Part shown: piece by piece, positions 8,418-15,110 of the stretch
How positions within the stretch are numbered: position 1 is the stretch's first letter
Layout: every line of letters begins with the position of its first letter
Assembly (NCBI GenBank): GCA_019423755.1
Contig: JAHZAU010000002.1
Location: 124,001-188,000, forward strand
From: Oscillospiraceae bacterium
Lineage (GTDB): Bacteria > Bacillota > Clostridia > Oscillospirales > Ruminococcaceae
Length of the DNA stretch: 64,000 nucleotides
Direction of reading: 5' to 3'
The notes under the pieces: generated by a model
What the model was told of the DNA's origin: nothing
Database searches by the model: none
Seen by the model: the letters and a program-made list of their open reading frames with translations, nothing else
Made by a program: the position numbers and the translations under genes

Positions 8418-9839
8418 ATGAAGCAGCATACCGTTTCCGTCGTCGATTCTGGGCGCAGCCCGCTTTCCGTTATTGTTCTGCTGGCCTGGCCCATCTTTTT
8501 GGAGCAGGTATTGGTGGCGCTGGTGCAGTCCATCGATACCGCCATGGTGGGCTCCCTGGGCGCCGCCGCCACCGCTTCGGTGTCCATCAGCCAAAACCCC
8601 ATCAACCTGATCAACAGCGTCATCCTGGCGCTGGGCGTGGGCTTTACCACCATGATCGCCCGGGCGGTGGGCGCCGGGCAGCTGGATTATGCCCGCACCC
8701 TCATCCGGCAGGCCATTTTGGTGGTCATCGCCCTGGGCCTGCCCCTTTCGGTGATGACCTTCTGTCTGGCCCGGCAGATCCCCCAGTGGATGGGCGCCGA
8801 GGCCGCCATTATACCGGACGCCGCCGCTTACATCCGCATCATCGCCCTGTCCATGCTGTTCCGCGGGATGATGATGGTGCTCACCGCCATCTACCGGGGA
8901 TTCGGCGACAGCCACACCCCCATGCTGGTCAACGGCGGCATCAACCTGTTTAACATCATCGGAAACTACCTGCTCATCTACCCCACCCACACCGTCCAGC
9001 TGCTGGGCCGGGAGTGGACCATCTGGGGCGCCGGCTGGGGCGTTTCCGGCGCGGCTGCTTCTACCTCCCTGGCCGAGGTGGCCGGCGCGTTGGTGCTGCT
9101 GGCGCTGTGCTTTACCCGCTCCGGGCCGATGCACATCTCCCCCCGGGACAACTTCCGTCCCCAGTGGGGCACCCTGCGGGAGGTATTTACCGTCAGCACC
9201 CCCATTATCTTCGAGCGCTTTACCACCAGCGGCGCCTTCGTGGTCACCTCCGCCATCATCGCTTCCCTGGGCACCGTGTCCATCGCGGCCAACAGCCTGG
9301 CGGCCCAGGCCGAGTCCCTGAGCTTCATGCCGGGCTTTGCCTTCGGCACCGCTGTCACCACCCTGGTGGGCCAGTCCCTGGGCGCCCAGCGGGTCCCGTT
9401 GGCCAACCGCTATGTCCGCCTGACCTGCGTTATCGGCTCCATCGTCATGTTCTTCACCGGCTGCGTGCTGTTTTTGGGCTCGGAGCATATTATCGCCCTC
9501 TTTACCCCCGACCCGGAGGTCATCCGTCTGGGCGGCATCCTGCTGCGCATCCTGGCGCTGATCCAGGTGCCTCAGGTGCTGGCCATGATCTGGTCCGGCG
9601 CCCTCAAAGGCGCAGGCGACACCCGCAGTCCTTTCCTCATCACCCTGGTCTCCATGTGGGGGGTGCGCATCCTGGGTTCCTTTGTATTGGTGCATTTCTT
9701 CGGGCGGGACCTGCCGTGGGTCTGCGCCATCGCCTGCGTGGACAACGTGGTGCGCTGCGGGCTGTTCTGGCGGCAGATGCGCCGCTCTCCCTGGGTCCTC
9801 TCCCGGCGGCAGCTGGCGGAAGCCGGGGCCGATGCCTAA
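8418..9839 (+). CDS. MATE family efflux transporter
   Basis: 473-residue multidrug/toxin extrusion antiporter with about twelve membrane helices in two homologous halves. The N-terminal half has AWPIFLEQVLVALVQSIDTAMVGSLG, and the internal repeat around residues 250-290 begins VSTPIIFERFTT, with GSLGAA/GTVSIAAN segments typical of the NorM/DinF superfamily. AAGGAGG is 4 nt upstream of the chosen ATG; a longer in-frame extension upstream overlaps the promoter. Coupling ion (Na+ or H+) and substrate cannot be read from the sequence. A second, unrelated MATE gene lies at 52773-54197. Confidence 0.94.
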   Translation: MKQHTVSVVDSGRSPLSVIVLLAWPIFLEQVLVALVQSIDTAMVGSLGAAATASVSISQNPINLINSVILALGVGFTTMIARAVGAGQLDYARTLIRQAILVVIALGLPLSVMTFCLARQIPQWMGAEAAIIPDAAAYIRIIALSMLFRGMMMVLTAIYRGFGDSHTPMLVNGGINLFNIIGNYLLIYPTHTVQLLGREWTIWGAGWGVSGAAASTSLAEVAGALVLLALCFTRSGPMHISPRDNFRPQWGTLREVFTVSTPIIFERFTTSGAFVVTSAIIASLGTVSIAANSLAAQAESLSFMPGFAFGTAVTTLVGQSLGAQRVPLANRYVRLTCVIGSIVMFFTGCVLFLGSEHIIALFTPDPEVIRLGGILLRILALIQVPQVLAMIWSGALKGAGDTRSPFLITLVSMWGVRILGSFVLVHFFGRDLPWVCAIACVDNVVRCGLFWRQMRRSPWVLSRRQLAEAGADA

Positions 9840-9853
9840 ATTATGAATTTTTT

Positions 9854-9869
9854 GTAAACCAAGGTTTAC
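9854..9869. promoter_or_regulatory. Inverted repeat at the superoxide reductase promoter
   Basis: GTAAACC-AA-GGTTTAC, perfect 7-bp arms around two bases, ends 4 nt before the -35 hexamer of the dfx promoter. It is a plausible regulator site. It is not a PerR box, and I do not recognise the regulator. Confidence 0.45.
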
Positions 9870-9872
9870 CCC

Positions 9873-9901
9873 TTGCATAACGGGGCAAAATACACTATAC
9901 T
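9873..9901 (+). promoter_or_regulatory. dfx promoter
   Basis: TTGCAT and TATACT separated by 17 nt. The predicted start is near 9908, and the leader includes a small repeat GGAC-gagat-GTCC (9912-9924). Confidence 0.65.
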
Positions 9902-9958
9902 GGTATACAAAGGACGAGATGTCCAAAATATGATGCAACTGAAAGGGGTCTGTGTTTT

Positions 9959-10330
9959 ATGATGAAATTCTATATCTGCCAGCATTGCGGCAACATTATC
10001 GCTTTTGTAAAGGATAAAGGCGTACCGGTTATGTGCTGCGGCCAGAAGATGACCGAGCTGGTTCCCGGCTCTGTGGACGCTTCCAACGAAAAACACGTTC
10101 CGGTGGTTTCTGTTTCCGGCAACGAAGTGACCGTCCGCGTCGGTTCTGTAGAGCATCCCATGGCGGAAGAACACTTCATCGAGTGGATCGCCCTGGAGAC
10201 CGAGCACGGCAACCAGCGCGTGACCCTGGCTCCTGGCCAGAAACCCGAAGCCAAATTCCTGCTGACCGAAGGCAACTCCGTTGTGGCTGCTTACGCTTAC
10301 TGCAACCTGCACGGCCTCTGGAAAGCATAA
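9959..10330 (+). CDS. dfx: Desulfoferrodoxin, two-iron superoxide reductase
   Basis: Reduces superoxide to hydrogen peroxide without forming oxygen, a typical defence of strict anaerobes. The 123-residue protein has both iron sites. An N-terminal desulforedoxin-like Fe(Cys)4 centre is formed by Cys7, Cys10, Cys26 and Cys27. The catalytic centre is formed by His46, His66, His72, Cys115 and His118, with the Glu44-Lys45-His46 motif (EKHVP) and C-terminal CNLHGLW. Two adjacent ATG codons occur; the first has AAAGGGG about 10 nt upstream. The gene is monocistronic and ends at a strong terminator. Rubredoxin or another electron donor is not encoded next to it. Confidence 0.96.
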   Translation: MMKFYICQHCGNIIAFVKDKGVPVMCCGQKMTELVPGSVDASNEKHVPVVSVSGNEVTVRVGSVEHPMAEEHFIEWIALETEHGNQRVTLAPGQKPEAKFLLTEGNSVVAAYAYCNLHGLWKA

Positions 10331-10352
10331 TCCTTCCTTTTTCCGCACAAAC

Positions 10353-10387
10353 AAAATCCCCGGTCCGTCTGGACCGGGGATTTTTTT
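10353..10387. terminator. Bidirectional terminator between dfx and the niacin transporter gene
   Basis: Stem of at least 10 bp (ATCCCCGGTCC with GGACCGGGGAT) around GTCT, flanked by AAAA on the left and seven T on the right. It therefore works for dfx (plus) and for the convergent membrane protein gene (minus). Confidence 0.93.
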
Positions 10388-10418
10388 GCCGTCGTATGAA
10401 ATTTCGAGGGAAAGCCGT

Positions 10419-11003
10419 TTAAGCTTTGGCCGGCAGGGCCGGGACCATCTGCGGGGCCATGCGGTGCAGCACCTGGCGGATGGGCTTCCAAAGCACCACC
10501 GAAAGGGCGAAGTCCACCATGCTGTGGATGGCAGAGCCGACGCCCACCAGCAGGAACACCGCTACGAAGAAGCCCTTTTCGTAGTTGGCTGCGCCCAGGC
10601 TGCCGCCCAGATAGAAGGGCAGCACCACCAGCACCTCACAGGCGCCGTGCAGCAGGCCCAGCACCAGGGAGAAGGGCAGGGAGCGGGTCAGGGAAAGGGG
10701 CAGCTGCGGCCGGCTCTGCAGGTACCAGCCGCCCAGCAGGGCAAAGATCACGTGGCTCAGGGCGCGCAGCACCACCACCAGCGGGAAGCCGCCCAGCAGG
10801 AAGCCCAAGGTGGTACCCAACGCCACCGCCGCTCCCACCTGCGGGGAGAGGAACATGGCCAAAAAGACCGCTACATGGCTTGCCAGGGTGAAGGAAGCGG
10901 GCTCCAGCACCACCTTGATGGGGCTGATCATGGGGATGAGCACCCCGATGGCGCAAAGAAGGCCCGCCAGGGTCATGGTCAGGATGGTTTGATTGCGTTT
11001 CAT
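10419..11003 (-). CDS. niaX: Small membrane transporter, ECF S-component-like, probable niacin transporter NiaX
   Basis: 194-residue protein with about six membrane helices and the segment order of NiaX-type proteins: GVLIPMISPIKVVLEPASFTLASHVAVFLAMFLSPQ, then GFPLVVVLRALSHVIFAL. NiaX-type S-components bind niacin and use a shared ECF energising module, which is not encoded in this window. The start MKRNQTILTM has AAGGAG 8 nt upstream. The upstream operator-like ATGTC-tt-GACAT at the transcription start fits repression by NiaR, the niacin-responsive repressor, and supports the substrate. Family membership is likely; exact substrate is inference. Confidence 0.78.
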   Translation of the reverse strand: MKRNQTILTMTLAGLLCAIGVLIPMISPIKVVLEPASFTLASHVAVFLAMFLSPQVGAAVALGTTLGFLLGGFPLVVVLRALSHVIFALLGGWYLQSRPQLPLSLTRSLPFSLVLGLLHGACEVLVVLPFYLGGSLGAANYEKGFFVAVFLLVGVGSAIHSMVDFALSVVLWKPIRQVLHRMAPQMVPALPAKA

Positions 11004-11089
11004 GAATGGTTCTCCTTTTTTCCTCGTTTTGCCCGCCGCCGGTCCTAAAAACCAGGCGAGCGGACTATTGTCAATCATTTTCTTGTCTT

Positions 11090-11101
11090 ATGTCTTGACA
11101 T
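11090..11101. promoter_or_regulatory. NiaR-like operator upstream of niaX
   Basis: Inverted repeat ATGTC-TT-GACAT located 8 nt downstream of the minus-strand -10 box, at or just past the transcription start. An additional TGTCTT half-site lies just next to it (11084-11089). Position and sequence suit a repressor of the NiaR (YrxA) type. The match to the consensus is from memory and is inference. Confidence 0.55.
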
Positions 11102-11109
11102 CTTGCGTT

Positions 11110-11137
11110 ATTATACCATTCCCTGCCCAAAAGTCAA
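11110..11137 (-). promoter_or_regulatory. niaX promoter
   Basis: Minus-strand TTGACT and TATAAT with a 16-nt spacer. The predicted start falls on the operator-like repeat, giving a leader of about 100 nt to the ATG. Confidence 0.7.
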
Positions 11138-11356
11138 GAGAAATTCCGCACAAACAGCAACCCGCCCCGGTCCTTGACGGATCGGGGCGGGTCGGTTGCA
11201 TTTGAGAGATCTATTATGAAAAAGAGGAAAGAGAGGATTTCAATGTGATCTGGCCCGTTTGTTTGGGGCCCTTTCTTTGATTCTTATTATAGCGGGGCTT
11301 TATGAGAAAAGAATAAGAAAATTGCGAATAATCCGTGAACCCTTGCCCCGGCGCGC
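11138..11356. other. Gene-free stretch between niaX and a small hypothetical gene
   Basis: No convincing coding region. It holds a 10-bp GC-rich inverted repeat (ACCCGCCCCG near 11159-11168 with CGGGGCGGGT at 11184-11193), a GGCCC/GGGCC hairpin around 11252-11271, and on the minus strand a TATAAT box at 11286-11291. Between the two hairpins the minus strand is rich in C and U. A short minus-strand RNA is possible, but neither a good -35 nor a U-tract terminator is present. Confidence 0.35.
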
Positions 11357-11386
11357 AAAAAAGCAGCCTCCCGCCGGGGAGACTGC
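11357..11386 (-). terminator. Terminator of the small hypothetical gene
   Basis: Minus-strand stem of 10 bp with one mismatch (11377-11386 with 11363-11372), 4-nt loop and six U residues, 12 nt after the stop at 11398. Confidence 0.88.
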
Positions 11387-11397
11387 CCTTGCCTGCG

Positions 11398-11622
11398 TTA
11401 TTTTTTCCACTCGATCTCGTAGGTGAAGTGGTATTCCTCCTGCAGAGCCTTTACCTTGTCCTCGTTGTCCTCGATGAAGGTGGGGGTGTAGACGGATTTG
11501 CCCTGCTTCTGGTAGTCGTCCAGGATAGCGGTGAGCTTATCCCAGCACTCCTGATGGCGTGCTTCGTCGTTGGGGTCCAGGCTGATCACAAATTCCCGAT
11601 GCTGAGGGATTCTCGCTTTCAT
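11398..11622 (-). CDS. Hypothetical small protein, 74 residues
   Basis: Not recognised. A highly charged, soluble protein with the segments MKARIPQHREFVISLDPNDEARHQECWDKL and TPTFIEDNEDKVKALQEEYHFTYEIEWKK, no membrane segment and one cysteine. I start at the ATG with AAGGA 11 nt upstream; an in-frame GTG three codons earlier is too close to that site. It is monocistronic with its own terminator. Codon use matches the neighbours, so it is very likely a real gene of unknown function. Confidence 0.72.
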   Translation of the reverse strand: MKARIPQHREFVISLDPNDEARHQECWDKLTAILDDYQKQGKSVYTPTFIEDNEDKVKALQEEYHFTYEIEWKK

Positions 11623-11876
11623 AACATTCACGTTCCTTTTCTGTTGCGTTATTCCCCTCCAGGGGGTCCGCCCTTATTGTACCGGGTTTGAGCCCCCAGG
11701 TCAAGAAAAAAGCCATCGCTGCATCGAAAAATCAAATGAGCTGCGCCGATCGCATGGATAGCAACGATTGGACAGCCTTCCCCTTCTTTTGTATAATAAA
11801 GCTGTCAGAAATCCTGACCCCTTTTTCTTTCTCTCCTCCTTGTTTTTTCCTTTCTCTTGATATCTTTCCTCTCATG

Positions 11877-11905
11877 AAAAAGCGCCCCGCTGCCGTTTGC
11901 GGGGC
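11877..11905 (-). terminator. Terminator of the mtn-luxS operon
   Basis: GCCCCGC/GCGGGGC stem with an 8-nt loop and five U on the minus strand, 17 nt after the luxS stop. A run of seven T on the other side could also stop plus-strand transcription. Confidence 0.85.
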
Positions 11906-11921
11906 ACTTTTTTTGTTTTGA

Positions 11922-12383
11922 TTACAGCTCGTATTTCATCTTTTCCGGGGTCCAGCCGGCCAGGATGGGCTGCATGCGGGCAGCGTATTCCTTGGCCTTG
12001 GGGAGGCTGTGGTCCAGGTAGTTGCCGCACTCGATGCGGCTGCTGCCGGGGATCTCCCCCTCATAGGCCGCGATGAAGGCCATGGTGTCCTGCAGCAGGG
12101 AGATGGTCTCCTGGGCGGAGACGCTGTCCCGGGTGATGAAGTAGAACCCGGTGCGGCAGCCCATGGGGCCCACGTAGATAATCTGGTCAGAATAGGCCGA
12201 GTTGCGCACATAGGTGGCAAACAGATGCTCGAAGGTGTGCAGGCCGTCGTTTTCCAGGTAGGGACCTACGTTGGGGGTGACCATCCGCAGGTCGTAGGTG
12301 ACGGCGTCGCCGTCCACCCGGGACAGGTACAGTCCCGGGGTCAGTTTATCGTGATTGACACAGAAGCTTTCGATCCGTTTCAT
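11922..12383 (-). CDS. luxS: S-ribosylhomocysteine lyase LuxS
   Basis: Cleaves S-ribosylhomocysteine to homocysteine and DPD, the precursor of autoinducer-2. 153 residues, normal length. The metal ligands are His49 and His53 in HTFEH and Cys119 in ECGNYLDH, and the catalytic cysteine is Cys76 in MGCRTGFY. GGAGG lies about 5 nt before the ATG; a 12-codon in-frame extension overlaps the preceding gene. It follows mtn after 8 nt, so both steps of SAH recycling (nucleosidase, then lyase) are co-transcribed. A quorum-sensing role cannot be inferred from this alone. Confidence 0.97.
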   Translation of the reverse strand: MKRIESFCVNHDKLTPGLYLSRVDGDAVTYDLRMVTPNVGPYLENDGLHTFEHLFATYVRNSAYSDQIIYVGPMGCRTGFYFITRDSVSAQETISLLQDTMAFIAAYEGEIPGSSRIECGNYLDHSLPKAKEYAARMQPILAGWTPEKMKYEL

Positions 12384-12391
12384 GGCTCCTC

Positions 12392-13078
12392 CTATCTGGC
12401 GGTGCGCAGCATCTGGCAAACGATATCCGCCGAGCGCCGGGCCGCAATCTCTTCAAATTCGTCAAAGCTCATGCCGGCGGAATCGTCAGCGGAATCGCTC
12501 ATGGTGCGGATGACCACAAAGGGCACCTGGGCCGCGGCGCAAACATGGCCGATGGCGGCGCCTTCCATCTCCACGCACATGGGGTGGAAGCGCTCCACGA
12601 TGCTCTCCTTCACCTGGCGGGACTCGACAAACTGGTCGCCGGTGGCGATGCGTCCGGCAAAACAGCAGGAGCTGCCGTGGTCGATGGCCTCAAAGGCCTC
12701 CACCGCCTGTTCCACCAGGGCGGGGCTGGCCTCGATCTTCTCCAAGAAGGGCATGTAATCCCGCAGGAAGCGCATTTCGTAGTCGTGGTACACCAGCTCC
12801 CGGGAAACCACCACGTCCAGCACCTTCAGCTGCTCGTGCATCGCCCCAGCGACGCCGGTGTTCACCACCTGCTCTGCGCCAAAGCGGTCCAGCAGCAGCT
12901 GGGTGACGATGGCGGCGTTGACCTTGCCGACGCCGCACTGAGACAGCGCTACCTCCTGGCCGTAAAGCACGCCCTCCCAGAAGGTAAAGCGTCCCACCTG
13001 GACCTCATTTCGTTCCTGCATCTCTTCCCGAAGCAGCGCCACCTCCGAAGGCATGGCGCCGATAATACCCCATTTCAT
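12392..13078 (-). CDS. mtnN: 5'-methylthioadenosine/S-adenosylhomocysteine nucleosidase
   Basis: Removes adenine from SAH and MTA; the SAH product S-ribosylhomocysteine is the substrate of the adjacent LuxS. 228 residues with the family hallmarks: N-terminal MKWGIIGAMPSEV (Glu12 in the catalytic position), VVNTGVAGA, the substrate-binding VEMEGAAIGHV and the catalytic-aspartate segment IRTMSDSADD. AAAGGACGG precedes the ATG. It is third in a four-gene operon after two small membrane proteins. Confidence 0.96.
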   Translation of the reverse strand: MKWGIIGAMPSEVALLREEMQERNEVQVGRFTFWEGVLYGQEVALSQCGVGKVNAAIVTQLLLDRFGAEQVVNTGVAGAMHEQLKVLDVVVSRELVYHDYEMRFLRDYMPFLEKIEASPALVEQAVEAFEAIDHGSSCCFAGRIATGDQFVESRQVKESIVERFHPMCVEMEGAAIGHVCAAAQVPFVVIRTMSDSADDSAGMSFDEFEEIAARRSADIVCQMLRTAR

Positions 13079-13134
13079 CCGATTCCGTCCTTTCTGGCCG
13101 GGAACGCGCCCGGCGATCGTTATTTTTTGCGTTT

Positions 13135-13425
13135 TTAGCCCAAGAAGCGGTCGATCAGCAGGATCAGCAAGGCCACGCTGACCACCCAGCTCATGACCGC
13201 GCTGCGGCGGCGGCCCTGCAAGAACCAGCTGTCGGCACCCTGCGCCGCCGTCAGGGCCATAAGATAGGTACCCAATACCGTAAGCTTGGCGTCTCCGGGC
13301 ACAAACAGCGCCAGCGGCACTGCCACCAGGCCCACGCCGTACAGTCCGTAGCTGAGCACCTTGATCCAGCGGTACCGGCTGTCGCTGTGCTCCAGTTCCT
13401 TGCGGATCTGATCCATCAGTCCCAT
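13135..13425 (-). CDS. Hypothetical membrane protein, 96 residues
   Basis: A short charged N-terminus (MGLMDQIRKELEHSDSRYRW) is followed by three predicted membrane helices (about residues 22-40, 48-64, 76-92), the last two separated by a positively charged loop QGRRRSAV. AAGGAGG is 7 nt upstream of the ATG. It is translated in series with the gene at 13448-13729 (22 nt gap) and lies 56 nt before mtnN. Similar small membrane proteins are common in Firmicutes, but I do not recognise a function. Confidence 0.78.
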   Translation of the reverse strand: MGLMDQIRKELEHSDSRYRWIKVLSYGLYGVGLVAVPLALFVPGDAKLTVLGTYLMALTAAQGADSWFLQGRRRSAVMSWVVSVALLILLIDRFLG

Positions 13426-13447
13426 GGTTGTTCCTCCTTTTCCCGCA

Positions 13448-13729
13448 CTAGGCCAGGGCGCGCATGAGCACCGAGACCACTGCGGCCACGCACATGACGA
13501 TCTCGATCCAGCCGGTGGCCTTCTGCTGTTTGACCACCACCGTGTCCACGCCCACCGCGCCGATAAAGGCGCAGAGCAGCAGCTCGATGAGCGTTTCCCG
13601 CGGGAACCCCGGCCCCAAAGGCATCACCGACACCACCAAGGTCAGGGCGACGAGCAGGAAAGGCAGCCAGAACAGCCACATCCGACCCCGGTGCTGGGCC
13701 ATGTTTTGGATAAACCAACGCTTGATCAT
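13448..13729 (-). CDS. Hypothetical membrane protein, 93 residues
   Basis: Three predicted membrane helices: FWLPFLLVALTLVVSVMPLG, ETLIELLLCAFIGAVGV and GWIEIVMCVAAVVSVLM, with basic ends (MIKRWFIQNMAQHRGR). AAAGGGG precedes the ATG. It is the first gene of the operon that ends with mtnN-luxS and lies just downstream of the promoter. It may act together with the next membrane protein. Function unknown. Confidence 0.75.
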   Translation of the reverse strand: MIKRWFIQNMAQHRGRMWLFWLPFLLVALTLVVSVMPLGPGFPRETLIELLLCAFIGAVGVDTVVVKQQKATGWIEIVMCVAAVVSVLMRALA

Positions 13730-13774
13730 CGTTGTTTCCCCTTTCTGCGCGGGTGTTTCCCGCTTATGCCCTTT

Positions 13775-13803
13775 ATTATAACACGGCCCGTCCCCCCTGG
13801 GAA
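13775..13803 (-). promoter_or_regulatory. Promoter of the mtn-luxS operon
   Basis: Minus-strand TATAAT at 13775-13780 with a weaker -35 (TTCCCA) 17 nt upstream, about 40 nt before the first ATG. Confidence 0.5.
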
Positions 13804-13841
13804 GGGGGCAGTTTCCCCGCCGCCGGCGGTCTCCCTTCGGC

Positions 13842-13880
13842 AGAAAAGCACCCGAGGATTCCCTCCCCGGGTGCTTTTCT
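13842..13880. terminator. Bidirectional terminator after the flavoprotein gene
   Basis: AGAAAAGCACCCG pairs with CGGGTGCTTTTCT around a 13-nt loop, giving A- and T-tracts on both sides. It lies 11 nt after the stop of the minus-strand flavoprotein gene. Confidence 0.85.
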
Positions 13881-13891
13881 CTCGCCTATGT

Positions 13892-14443
13892 TTAAAGGGA
13901 ACGCCCCAGCTGGTAGGCCTCCTGCAGCTGCGGTTTTCCTTTGATATCTCCGATGTTCATATTCCCGCCGGCGTAGACGATGCCGCGGTCGGTCCAGCCC
14001 AGATGGTGCAGCAGGGCATGGTAGCTGTGGCGCACCGGCTCAAAGTTTTCCTCGGTGTCCCCTTCCGCCGCCATAAGCAGGACGCACTCCTTTTTGGGGT
14101 TGGCGTAGTTGGGGTCCAGCTCCGCCACGGCAAACAGCCGGTCAAAGGCACATTTCAGCTGCCCGCTGAAGCCCCAGTAATACATGGGCGAGGCCAATAC
14201 CACCAGGTCCGCGCCCTGGTATTCCGGGTAGATGCGGTCCATGTCGTCCTTCTGGACGCAGGGGCTGGCCGGGTCCTTTCCGCCGGCGCAACAGCCCCGG
14301 CAGCCGTGGATATTCATCTGTGCCACCGGAAAGACGGTCACCGCGTGGCCGGCCTCCCGGGCTCCCTGGGCAAACTGTTCCACCAGCGCCGCAGTATTGC
14401 CGCTGGGGCGGGGACTTCCGTTTAAAACCACGATTCGTTTCAT
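13892..14443 (-). CDS. NAD(P)H-dependent flavodoxin-fold oxidoreductase
   Basis: 183-residue FMN reductase/quinone reductase-type flavoprotein. The FMN-phosphate loop is VVLNGSPRPSGNTAAL near the N-terminus, with a second flavin-contact segment SPMYYWGFSGQLKCAFDRL. The CRGCCAGGKDPASPC segment resembles the cysteine cluster of iron-sulfur flavoproteins, so an Fe-S cluster is possible though the spacing is not diagnostic. The start MKRIVVLNGSP has GGAGTG upstream. It is divergent from an HxlR regulator, a common arrangement in which the regulator senses reactive electrophiles or redox stress and controls the reductase. Confidence 0.88.
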   Translation of the reverse strand: MKRIVVLNGSPRPSGNTAALVEQFAQGAREAGHAVTVFPVAQMNIHGCRGCCAGGKDPASPCVQKDDMDRIYPEYQGADLVVLASPMYYWGFSGQLKCAFDRLFAVAELDPNYANPKKECVLLMAAEGDTEENFEPVRHSYHALLHHLGWTDRGIVYAGGNMNIGDIKGKPQLQEAYQLGRSL

Positions 14444-14559
14444 AAAAAACACTCCATTCTTGGGGGATTCCCCTTGTTTCCTCCATTATATTCTGATATG
14501 CTGATAAAAGAAAGTACGCACATTTTTATAAGATACTATCAAAAAGGAAAGTGTTATCT

Positions 14560-14904
14560 ATGATCCGTCCGTTTCTGGAAAACGCCAACTTTGAGGACAC
14601 CGGTTTTTCCTACACCCTTTCCCTCATAAGCGGCAAATACAAGATGGTCATCCTATACTGCCTGATGGAGTTTCAGGTGGTCCGTTACAATCAGTTCAAA
14701 CGCTACATCAAAACCATCTCCCACAAGACCCTCAGCTGTGCCCTCAAGGAGTTGGAAGCGGACGGGCTCATCCTCCGCCAGGAATACCCCCAGATTCCGC
14801 CCAAGGTGGAGTACCGCCTTTCCCCCCGCGGGGAATCGCTCATGCAGATTCTAGACCAGCTTTGCGTCTGGGGCGAGCAGAACCGTCCCGCAAAACCCCT
14901 TTGA
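14560..14904 (+). CDS. HxlR-type winged-helix regulator
   Basis: 114 residues with the HxlR pattern: SLISGKYKMVILYCLMEFQVVRYNQFKRYIKTISHKTLSCALKELEADGLI followed by YPQIPPKVEYRLSPRGESL. The family often detects thiol-reactive compounds. Here two candidate sensor cysteines (in the CLMEF and SCALK segments) are visible. I take the ATG with AAGGA upstream rather than the GTG three codons earlier. The 116-nt divergent region to the flavoprotein gene should contain the operator, though I found no clear repeat. Confidence 0.9.
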   Translation: MIRPFLENANFEDTGFSYTLSLISGKYKMVILYCLMEFQVVRYNQFKRYIKTISHKTLSCALKELEADGLILRQEYPQIPPKVEYRLSPRGESLMQILDQLCVWGEQNRPAKPL

Positions 14905-14991
14905 TGGCTCTCGATGGCGCCTCATGCAGCCCAAACCTGCAAAAATGGCCTGATTGCAGGAAAAAAACCGCCTTTTTACGGAAAATTTTAT

Positions 14992-15020
14992 TTTACTTGC
15001 GGCCCAACATCCGCTATAAT
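14992..15020 (+). promoter_or_regulatory. Promoter of the F420-ligase-like gene
   Basis: TTTACT and TATAAT with a 17-nt spacer, giving a leader of about 85 nt to the ATG at 15111. Confidence 0.65.
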
Positions 15021-15110
15021 AAAAGGTATGAGCCAACCTGGCACACAAAAAGGCCAGGCTGCACCCAAACAGAAATCTCTTCACACCATACAGGAAAGGT
15101 TGATTGACTT

